The translations under genes were made by a program, and so were the position numbers. 9,082 bases of DNA from Desulfocapsa sulfexigens. Its GTDB lineage: Bacteria; Desulfobacterota; Desulfobulbia; Desulfobulbales; Desulfocapsaceae. A model generated the notes under the pieces. The model saw nothing but the letters and a program-made list of their open reading frames with translations, had not been told where the DNA came from and did not search any database. Each line of letters starts with the position of its first letter. The stretch's first letter is position 1. Below, in pieces: positions 1 to 4,996 of this stretch. Where the stretch lies: assembly GCA_015661935.1 (NCBI GenBank), contig DQVD01000113.1, positions 1-9,082 of the forward strand, read 5' to 3'.

Positions 1-4
1 GCTT

Positions 5-34
5 TTGAAAACTCTAAGGACTCGGTGATAAATA
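5..34 (+). promoter_or_regulatory. possible weak promoter upstream of feoC leader
   Basis: TTGAAA at 5-10 is followed after 17 bases by ATAAAT at 28-33. The AT-rich hexamers fit a sigma-70 promoter only loosely. The sequence just after it (AACCTAACC, 33-41) resembles one half of a DtxR/IdeR operator, but I could not find a convincing second half. If real, this promoter would make a leader of about 160 bases ahead of feoC that contains the hairpin at 83-118 and the terminator at 132-164. The alternative is that this is the tail of an upstream gene. Confidence 0.25.
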
Positions 35-82
35 ACCTAACCCTGTCAGGAAGAAAGGCAGTTCACTGGATATGTGTCTTAT

Positions 83-118
83 CAGAAAATTTCTTTGTAA
101 AAACAAGAAATTGTTCTG
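83..118 (+). other. long imperfect inverted repeat (hairpin)
   Basis: The arms at 83-98 and 103-118 pair as 5 bp, a one-base bulge, 8 bp (AATTTCTT with AAGAAATT), another one-base bulge and 2 bp, closing an AAAA loop. No T-run follows directly, so it is not itself a standard terminator. It lies just upstream of the terminator-like hairpin at 132-164, so it could be an RNA structure in the feoC leader, a second part of an upstream gene's terminator region, or a DNA operator. Confidence 0.45.
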
Positions 119-131
119 TAAGGCTCTAAAT

Positions 132-164
132 AGAGGGAAGGGAAGTTTAACCCCTCTGTTTTTT
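132..164 (+). terminator. probable Rho-independent terminator before feoC
   Basis: AGAGGG at 132-137 pairs with CCCTCT at 152-157, and TTTTTT follows at 159-164. The loop of 14 bases is long, but the G+C stem plus T-run is the usual intrinsic terminator layout. It sits 38 bases ahead of the feoC start. It would end an upstream transcript (perhaps other feo genes outside the window), or act as an attenuator in the feoC leader if transcription starts near base 40. Confidence 0.55.
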
Positions 165-201
165 GACATTAATGAATTAGGGCATCCCAAAGGGGACAAT
201 T

Positions 202-423
202 ATGACACCCATTGAAATACGACAATATCTCCAGGACCGAAAGCTTGCCACGCTCCATGATATTGCGCTTCATTTTAGAACAAGCACAGAGGCCACCGTC
301 CCAATGCTTGATCTATGGGTGAAAAAAGGAAAAGTAAAAAAACATTCCGGAAGTCTCGGGTGTAATAAAGGTTGCTGTAAATGTGATCCGGCCACCATAG
401 AAACTTATGAGTGGCTTGCCTGA
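202..423 (+). CDS. feoC: FeoC-like ferrous iron transport regulator
   Basis: This 73-residue protein is a small winged-helix protein of the FeoC family, which accompanies the FeoAB ferrous iron transporter and is thought to regulate FeoB stability or feo transcription. Residues 3-47 give the helix-turn-helix with the typical pattern IxIRQYLQ, then LATLHDIALHF, then MLDLWVKKGKV. The wing holds Cys54, Cys58, Cys59 and Cys61 before the usual C-terminal YEW. Cys clusters at this place in FeoC proteins bind an oxygen-sensitive Fe-S cluster in studied members. The length is normal for the family. The ATG has AGGGG six bases upstream. feoA and feoB themselves are not in the window and would be expected to the left. 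A 130-base gap separates it from the next gene. Confidence 0.88.
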   Translation: MTPIEIRQYLQDRKLATLHDIALHFRTSTEATVPMLDLWVKKGKVKKHSGSLGCNKGCCKCDPATIETYEWLA

Positions 424-452
424 TGGAAAAAACAAATTTGGCTATCAACGTG

Positions 453-497
453 CAGCCGGGCAGGGGAATCTGTCAGATTGGGAATAAACAGCCGGGC
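453..497. repeat. pair of 9-bp direct repeats
   Basis: CAGCCGGGC occurs at 453-461 and again at 489-497, 36 bases apart, in the noncoding gap between feoC and the DtxR-family gene. This GC-rich word stands out in AT-rich surroundings. It could be a tandem protein-binding site; no function is shown by the sequence. Confidence 0.4.
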
Positions 498-500
498 TTA

Positions 501-512
501 TTAGCATGCTAA
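501..512. promoter_or_regulatory. perfect 12-bp palindrome, candidate operator
   Basis: TTAGCATGCTAA is a perfect palindrome 42 bases ahead of the regulator's start codon. A TTGGGA hexamer at 478-483 lies 17 bases before it, so the palindrome would overlap a weak -10 region. The place and symmetry suit an operator for the DtxR/MntR-family regulator encoded immediately downstream, although the word does not match the classical DtxR or MntR boxes. Confidence 0.4.
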
Positions 513-519
513 CGAGTTC

Positions 520-534
520 AATCAATAATTGATT
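520..534. promoter_or_regulatory. perfect 7-1-7 palindrome, candidate metalloregulator site
   Basis: AATCAATAATTGATT is an exact 7-1-7 inverted repeat centred on A527, 19 bases before the ATG of the regulator gene. The 7-1-7 geometry is that of Fur boxes, but the half-sites do not match the Fur consensus TGATAAT. It may be an autoregulatory site for the adjacent DtxR-family protein or a binding site for another iron regulator. Confidence 0.4.
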
Positions 535-553
535 CATCATTTAAACAACCGTT

Positions 554-1012
554 ATGAAGAAAAAAACAAAACTCAGTGCCAGTCTGGAAGATTATCTTGA
601 AGCAATTTATCTGATAAGTGGAGAAGACGGCGATGCTCGTTCCAAGGAGATTAAAGAGCATTTGCAGGTGAGTGGCCCGTCTGTCACTGAGGCGTTACAG
701 CTGCTTGCAGAAAAGGGGCTGGTTAATTATGCCCCTTACGAAAGTATTACCCTTACTCCCAGGGGGAAAGAGATCGCCCGTGATGTGTTGCATCGTCACG
801 AAACATTGAGGGATTTCTTTATTGATGTACTCGGAATAGATGCAAAACTTGCCGATGAAGGTGCATGTAAGATGGAGCATGTGGCTTCTGCAAATATTAT
901 TGATCGGATGGTTAAGTATACAAAATACATCAAAGGTGATTGCAAAGGGCAGGGCTGTGACAAGGTGAACTGTTTCGATGAATATTTGAAAACAAAAGAG
1001 GATCAGGCTTGA
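554..1012 (+). CDS. DtxR/MntR-family metal-dependent regulator
   Basis: This 152-residue DNA-binding protein has the two-domain core of the DtxR/MntR family. The winged helix is at residues 8-72 (helix-turn-helix KEIKEHLQVSGPSVTEALQLL; wing ending in LTPRG), and the metal-binding dimerisation helices are at 73-127. Putative ligands are Asp13 (as in MntR Asp8), His82, Cys105, Glu108 and His109, the last three being the C-x-x-E-H site of DtxR/IdeR. It therefore mixes Mn-type and Fe-type ligand positions. It lacks the C-terminal SH3/FeoA-like domain of full-length DtxR and instead ends in a short tail with Cys130, Cys135 and Cys140. No good ribosome-binding site precedes the ATG. Its stop overlaps the next gene's TTG start. 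By position it likely controls the operon it heads in response to ferrous iron. In recalled fez clusters a repressor holds the equivalent place. Confidence 0.85.
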   Translation: MKKKTKLSASLEDYLEAIYLISGEDGDARSKEIKEHLQVSGPSVTEALQLLAEKGLVNYAPYESITLTPRGKEIARDVLHRHETLRDFFIDVLGIDAKLADEGACKMEHVASANIIDRMVKYTKYIKGDCKGQGCDKVNCFDEYLKTKEDQA

Positions 1013-1404
1013 ATGACCTATGGTCTGACGATAAAGGGATGGATACTATAAATAATATTCCGTTATACAGCGTTCAACCCGCTCCCTTATCACAGGGAGT
1101 TGCCGTTCCGCAAGTTTCTCTTTTAGGAACAGTGGTTACAACTCTTACTTTAGCCAGTGCTGTAAGTATAGGTTCAAATATGCTTGATGTGCAGAATGGC
1201 TCAATGACTATGCCTCAAGCCATATTGAATGGTGTGGCTAAAGGAACAGCGGCTACTCTTATCTTAAATACCACCGCAAGAAGTACTGCCTTACAGGTAG
1301 TTCTCGCTGCTGGTATTCTTGGGGGGGCAGGTTATCTGATAGATTCGGCAATGAAAAAGAACAGGCAGGAACTTTGTTGTAGCCGGGAAACGCAAGAGAT
1401 ATGA
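1009..1404 (+). CDS. small glycine-rich two-helix membrane protein, FezA-like
   Basis: This 131-residue protein has a short soluble N-terminus rich in Pro/Val, a hydrophobic segment at about 36-54, a polar linker with G55-S-N, M66-x-M68 and K78-G79, a second hydrophobic segment at about 80-90 and another at 94-111 full of small residues (ILGGAG), and a basic C-terminus with Cys123-Cys124. The start is TTG at 1009, supported by GAGG seven bases upstream and by overlap with the regulator's stop codon; an ATG at 1039 lacks a well-spaced ribosome-binding site. Its stop overlaps the ATPase start (ATGA). The protein at 8798 is a paralogue (11 of 26 identical over the linker). Position between a regulator and a P1B-6-type ATPase, and small-residue helices, resemble FezA of ferrosome clusters; assignment is by context, not by strong sequence recognition. 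Confidence 0.72.
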   Translation: MNDLWSDDKGMDTINNIPLYSVQPAPLSQGVAVPQVSLLGTVVTTLTLASAVSIGSNMLDVQNGSMTMPQAILNGVAKGTAATLILNTTARSTALQVVLAAGILGGAGYLIDSAMKKNRQELCCSRETQEI

Positions 1405-3545
1405 GTCTGTTTTCCCGTTCTCCCATTATCGTTGTCCATGAACTTGACAGGCGGATTCGACTGCGCTGCAGGGTACTGAAGAAAAAAGATCTTGATCCGG
1501 ACTATTTTGAAGCCAGCTTGGAATCCATTCCGGGTGTTGCAGAAGTTCGGGTTAACACCGGGGCAGCTTCTGTGGCCATTTTATATGATGGCAGAAGTAA
1601 AACAAGAAATTCGATAATTAATTGTCTTACAGATTTACCGGGAGAAGTGTTTAACGGCCAGGGAGATTCAAGAACACTTCAGTCCATTCTGTCACTTGGA
1701 GCAAAGGGCGGAATCGCTTTGTCCATCCTCTTTCTGCCCCAGATTATAAGTGCTCCCATTGCTATTATTTTTTCAGCCCCTGCTGTAATTGATGGTGTGA
1801 TTACTCTCTGGACCAGGGGAGTTAAGGTGGAAGTTCTCGATGCTTCTGCTGTCCTGTTCTGCCTTGTACGCCGTGATTTTTTTACTGCTGCATCCATAGT
1901 CTTTCTCCTGTCAGTTGGCGAATATCTTGAAGAACTTAGCGAAAACCGAACCACCGGTCTTTTGAAAAGTTTGCTCAAACCCCAGGTTGAAAATATCTGG
2001 GTTGAGCTGGAAGATGGTCAGGAGATGGAAATCCCCATAGATCAGGCACAGATCGGTGACAGAATCATTTGCGGTGCCGGAGAACTTATCCCTCTTGATG
2101 GTAGAGTTGTATCAGGCGAGGCTTCTGTAAATACCAGCTCCATTACCGGCGAGTCAGTACCCGTGCATGTGGAACCTGGAACCGAAGTGTTATCCGGTTC
2201 TGTAATTGTTGATGGCCGCATTGTTTTTACCGCAAGTCATGTTGGGACTGATACCTCCATGGCAAGAATTTCTACTTTCCTTGAAAATTCCCTTCGTTAT
2301 GAATCTGAATCCCAGAAAAAAAGTGATGAGCTTGCCGATAAACTCGTTCCGGTCACCTTTGGACTTGGGCTTGGTCTGCTTGTTGTGACCCGTGATCTTG
2401 AAAAAGCGGCAGCTGTTCTCACCGTGGATTATTCCTGTGCCATAAAACTTGCAAATCCTGTGGCTGTTCGAGTGGCAATGTTTACCGCTGCAAATCACGG
2501 TGTTTTGCTGAAAGGTTCGCAGGCCATGGATGGGCTTGCCCGTGTTGATACTCTGGTATTTGATAAAACCGGTACTTTAACCTGTGGTCAGCTTGAAGTA
2601 ACAGATCTTTATGGTCATGGCTCGTATAGTGACGACGAATTGCTGGTTCTCGCTGCAAGCGCAGAAGATCATTATTCCCATCCTGTAGCTTCCGCTGTTG
2701 TTCAGGCTGCAAAAGATAATGGCCTTGCTTTATCCCCTACCAGTCAGGTCGACTTTATTGTAGCCCATGGTGTGTCTGCCTATATAGACGGAAAGAATGT
2801 GCTGGTTGGAAGCAGACATTTTATTGAAGATGATGAAGGAGTTGATTGTTCGGGTGTTGGTGATTTCGTAACCGGCTTGCAAAAAGCTGGTAAGAGTCTC
2901 TTGTATGTAGCCTGCGAAGAAAAACTGGCAGGTGTTATTGGTCTGCGTGATGAACTGCGTCCTGAGGCAAACGAAGTTCTTAATCGTCTAAAGGAAACAG
3001 GCATCAAAAAAATAGTGATTCTCACAGGAGACGCCGAACTCACAGCAAAAGCACTGGCTGCACAATTACCGGCAGTGGATGAAGTGCATTGGGAATTAAA
3101 ACCTGAAGATAAAGCACGAATCGTAAAAGAACTGCAGGATCAGGGCTGCCGTATCGGGTTTACAGGAGATGGTGTCAATGATGCCCCTGCTCTGGTGACA
3201 GCAGATGTTGGTATTTGTCTCCCGGACGGAGCAGATCTTGCCAAAGAATCGGCTCAGGTTATTTTGCTTCGGGATGATCTCTATTGTCTGCTCGCCGGAC
3301 GTCTGATTGCTTTGCGCAGTCAGCAAACCATCAAACATTCATTTATCTCAGCCGTAGGCCTGAACTCAGCCTTTCTCTTTCTGGCAAGTTTCGGGCTTAT
3401 TCAACCAGTCACCGCCGCATTGCTGCACAACGCAAGTACGGTTGGAATCTTGAGTTATGCCGGTATCAGAGGAAAGAGGAAAATGAAATTTGACCCTAAA
3501 CCGGAAAAATCACATTCGGAGCAATTATGTATTCAGCACTCATAG
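1401..3545 (+). CDS. fezB: P1B-6-type heavy-metal ATPase, FezB-like
   Basis: This 714-residue protein is a P-type ATPase that should move a transition metal, probably ferrous iron, across a membrane using ATP. Residues 9-75 form a degenerate HMA-like domain without CxxC but with an Arg cluster (R17, R18, R20, R22, R24). Membrane helices lie near 103-137 and 144-177. The actuator TGES is at 249-252. The metal-binding helix carries S345-C346-A347. The phosphorylation site is D388-KTGT, the P1B HP signature H427-P428, and the hinge G589-DGVND594. The last helices include HN at 676-677. The SCA motif marks the P1B-6 subclass, to which ferrosome FezB belongs. All catalytic residues are present. 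The start overlaps the upstream FezA-like gene by four bases and the end overlaps the FeoA-like gene by 19, implying coupled translation. Other transported metals cannot be excluded. Confidence 0.85.
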   Translation: MSLFSRSPIIVVHELDRRIRLRCRVLKKKDLDPDYFEASLESIPGVAEVRVNTGAASVAILYDGRSKTRNSIINCLTDLPGEVFNGQGDSRTLQSILSLGAKGGIALSILFLPQIISAPIAIIFSAPAVIDGVITLWTRGVKVEVLDASAVLFCLVRRDFFTAASIVFLLSVGEYLEELSENRTTGLLKSLLKPQVENIWVELEDGQEMEIPIDQAQIGDRIICGAGELIPLDGRVVSGEASVNTSSITGESVPVHVEPGTEVLSGSVIVDGRIVFTASHVGTDTSMARISTFLENSLRYESESQKKSDELADKLVPVTFGLGLGLLVVTRDLEKAAAVLTVDYSCAIKLANPVAVRVAMFTAANHGVLLKGSQAMDGLARVDTLVFDKTGTLTCGQLEVTDLYGHGSYSDDELLVLAASAEDHYSHPVASAVVQAAKDNGLALSPTSQVDFIVAHGVSAYIDGKNVLVGSRHFIEDDEGVDCSGVGDFVTGLQKAGKSLLYVACEEKLAGVIGLRDELRPEANEVLNRLKETGIKKIVILTGDAELTAKALAAQLPAVDEVHWELKPEDKARIVKELQDQGCRIGFTGDGVNDAPALVTADVGICLPDGADLAKESAQVILLRDDLYCLLAGRLIALRSQQTIKHSFISAVGLNSAFLFLASFGLIQPVTAALLHNASTVGILSYAGIRGKRKMKFDPKPEKSHSEQLCIQHS

Positions 3546-4306
3546 ATGCACCGATCCATACGGATCTGACCCTGCTTGAAATCACAAGACCTGAACTTGC
3601 CAGTTGGTTGCAACGGCTTGGATTGTTTGTGGGCAGTACGATTATTCGCCATGATGAAGAGGTCAATTATCATCCGGTGAGAGTACGTGGAAAGAAGGGT
3701 GATGTTGTAGTGCCGGCGGGTCTTGGCATAAAAGTTATTGTCCATTCTGAAACCGGAGAACGTAAACCCTTAGTGGAAATGAAGAAGAAAGAGAAGGGAC
3801 ATATTGAAACCATGTCCTGCGGGCGTGGCTGCATTCAGGCACTTGTCCATCTGGGCATTGAGGAAGATTCGGATGTTGAGTTTATCCGCACTCTGCCGCA
3901 TATGGATTATGTCACCCTTATTGACAGGAATGTAAGAACACGAATGTCAGAGGGTGAGGCCTCACGACTCTGGGGAAGGTGTGAAGGTGAAGAAGAAACA
4001 CAATTTTATTTTGCGACAAAAAATAAACCGTTTGAAGTTCTGGAAATTATAGGTGGTCGCAAGATTCACGAACATTTGAAAACTCATGGAATAGAACCGA
4101 GAGTAAGTCTTGTACTTGAACAAGTTGAACAGACAAGAGAATTGCATAAACCGGGAGAAACTCCAATTACAATTTCCAGTCCCGGTGGATTACGGCTTTA
4201 TCTTAATCCTGCTCAGGCGGGAAGGATAATTGTGAAAAGTACTGACCAGGAAACTGAAAGTCTTTCTCCCGGACAGCACTATTCAGATAATGAGGGTGGA
4301 AAATAA
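3527..4306 (+). CDS. triple FeoA-like domain protein
   Basis: This 259-residue cytoplasmic protein appears to be three FeoA (SH3-like) domains in a row; a normal FeoA is about 75-90 residues with one. Domain 1 (about 13-75) has LTLLEI, LQRLGLFVGSTI and VVVPAGLGIKVIV. Domain 2 (about 90-152) has GHIETMSCGRGCIQAL, LGIEEDSDVEFI and SEGEASRLW. Domain 3 (about 167-238) has FEVLEIIGGRKIHEHL, HGIEPRVSLVL and LNPAQAGRIIV. Each repeats the FeoA plan: first strand, helix ending in LG(I/L), a G/x-x-(D/V/I)-x-(I/L) turn, and a final A(G/S)R/K-(I/L) strand. Cys98 and Cys102 lie at the start of domain 2, and the tail (240-259) is polar. FeoA domains act as partners or modulators of FeoB and as the regulatory domain of DtxR. 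A CGGAG five bases upstream supports the start. It may bind the ATPase or the SH3-less regulator of the same operon. Confidence 0.75.
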   Translation: MYSALIDAPIHTDLTLLEITRPELASWLQRLGLFVGSTIIRHDEEVNYHPVRVRGKKGDVVVPAGLGIKVIVHSETGERKPLVEMKKKEKGHIETMSCGRGCIQALVHLGIEEDSDVEFIRTLPHMDYVTLIDRNVRTRMSEGEASRLWGRCEGEEETQFYFATKNKPFEVLEIIGGRKIHEHLKTHGIEPRVSLVLEQVEQTRELHKPGETPITISSPGGLRLYLNPAQAGRIIVKSTDQETESLSPGQHYSDNEGGK

Positions 4307-4309
4307 CTA

Positions 4310-4591
4310 CTATGCCTTTCCTGCGACCTCATCCCGGGCTTCATTCCACATCTCAGAGTATTTTTCCTTGGTGCCGGAAAGAGATTCGCCAACCTTCATT
4401 TTGGTTTTATAGGCAGTTTTCATGGCGCCCTTCACAGCACGATCAGCAAAGCCTTCCGTTCCGACCTGTTCTTCATCTTTTAGACCGGACTTTTTCCCGG
4501 CCTTATAGGTCAGATAACCGGCAGCGCCAAGTACGGCCCAGCCGAGCGGATTGGTGGTTAACAGGGGCAGGTACACTATTGGGGTGGCCAT
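4310..4591 (-). CDS. small single-pass membrane protein with helical tail
   Basis: This 93-residue protein of unknown function starts with a short N-terminus, then one hydrophobic helix (about 5-29, containing PLGWAVLGAAGYLTYKAGKK), followed by a charged, probably helical tail rich in Lys, Glu and Ala to the end. The first 36 residues match those of the neighbouring 62-residue protein (shared PLGW/PIGW, LG, GY, YK, GKK, G), so the two are paralogues, this one with a longer tail. AGGAGA lies seven bases before its ATG, and the ATG overlaps the upstream gene's TAA by one base, so the pair is one operon. It faces the FeoA-like gene end to end with only three bases between stops; I see no terminator hairpin there. 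The GxxGY helix and amphipathic tail could suit a membrane-shaping or granule-surface protein, but this is inference. Confidence 0.78.
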   Translation of the reverse strand: MATPIVYLPLLTTNPLGWAVLGAAGYLTYKAGKKSGLKDEEQVGTEGFADRAVKGAMKTAYKTKMKVGESLSGTKEKYSEMWNEARDEVAGKA

Positions 4592-4779
4592 TATTTGTCT
4601 CCTTTTTTTGTTGCAGTTTTAACGTCGTCTGTAGCTTCAATTTGGGCAGGCACAGCGATGATTTGAGAGGCAGCAGCTTCTTCTTCGCCACGTTTCTTGC
4701 CTCTTTTATACAGTGCATAACCGCCAAAACCAAGAATCAGCCAGCCAATTGGGGTTGTTGTTAATGGTACGTAGATCAT
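4591..4779 (-). CDS. small single-pass membrane protein
   Basis: This 62-residue protein of unknown function has one hydrophobic helix at residues 5-24 (PIGWLILGFGGYALYKRGKK is its core and border), a basic/acidic boundary (KRGKKRGEEE) and a short Ala/Thr/Lys-rich tail. The start is set at 4779 because a perfect AGGAGGT lies seven bases upstream; a longer frame back to 4824 adds 15 residues with no ribosome-binding site. It is the first gene of a two-gene minus-strand operon and a paralogue of the following gene. The positive charges after the helix predict a C-terminus in the cytoplasm. It is divergently placed against the second ATPase operon and shares its intergenic control region. Confidence 0.78.
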   Translation of the reverse strand: MIYVPLTTTPIGWLILGFGGYALYKRGKKRGEEEAAASQIIAVPAQIEATDDVKTATKKGDK

Positions 4780-4798
4780 GATTGACCTCCTTAGGGGG

Positions 4799-4839
4799 AA
4801 TACTATTGGTAATTTATCTGTCATTCAACAGACAGTATT
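4799..4839 (-). other. inverted repeats in the leader of the minus-strand operon
   Basis: CTGTC at 4818-4822 pairs with GACAG at 4831-4835 over an 8-base loop, and AATA at 4799-4802 can pair with TATT at 4836-4839 around it. In the minus-strand transcript this would form a stem with one-sided internal loop ahead of the ribosome-binding site. The pairing is short, so it may be fortuitous, a leader structure or an operator. Confidence 0.3.
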
Positions 4840-4857
4840 GACTCATTGTTAATAATA

Positions 4858-4886
4858 AGGATAAGCCATGGTAGAACAGGTGTCAA
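4858..4886 (-). promoter_or_regulatory. sigma-70-type promoter for the two small membrane protein genes
   Basis: On the minus strand TTGACA (4886-4881) is followed after exactly 17 bases by TATCCT (4863-4858). This is a consensus -35 with optimal spacing and a fair -10. Transcription would start near 4851, giving a leader of about 70 bases before the ATG at 4779. A near-palindrome, ATTGTTAATAAT (4845-4856), sits at the predicted start and could be an operator. Confidence 0.65.
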
Positions 4887-4943
4887 GTGTTTAATATCAT
4901 TGGGTTTCTGTTTGTTGCGTGAAACAAGATTTCAAATCCCTAA

Positions 4944-4949
4944 CATAAT
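4944..4949 (+). promoter_or_regulatory. possible -10 element for the second ATPase operon
   Basis: CATAAT at 4944-4949 is five of six with the -10 consensus and lies 48 bases before the ATPase start. No good -35 lies 16-18 bases upstream; the region there reads GAAACA. If used, the promoter would need an activator or another sigma factor. The whole gap 4780-4996 holds this element, the minus-strand promoter and the leader repeats, and no gene that I can support. Confidence 0.25.
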
Positions 4950-4996
4950 GAATACCAGCCAGTCAACGGGTTGTTTTTTTAAATAAAGGTTAACAT

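Noticed and set aside
1..129. Frame 1 is open from the window edge to TAA at 127-129 (possible C-terminus of an upstream gene)
   Set aside because: It has no recognisable family pattern, overlaps a strong hairpin, is AT-rich, and 42 open codons can occur by chance. Kept only as an alternative in the leader finding.
163..191. TTGACA at 163-168 as a feoC promoter
   Set aside because: No -10-like hexamer lies 16-18 bases downstream, and the T-run it overlaps is better explained by the terminator.
2557..2577. Near-identical DNA around the phosphorylation motif in both ATPases (also at 6285-6305)
   Set aside because: It reflects the shared DKTGT coding motif, not a mobile or recombinational repeat; flanking DNA differs.
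4312..4764. 150-codon plus-strand frame opposite the two small membrane proteins
   Set aside because: It has no ribosome-binding site, its translation looks random, and it is the shadow of two minus-strand genes that have good ribosome-binding sites and are clear paralogues.
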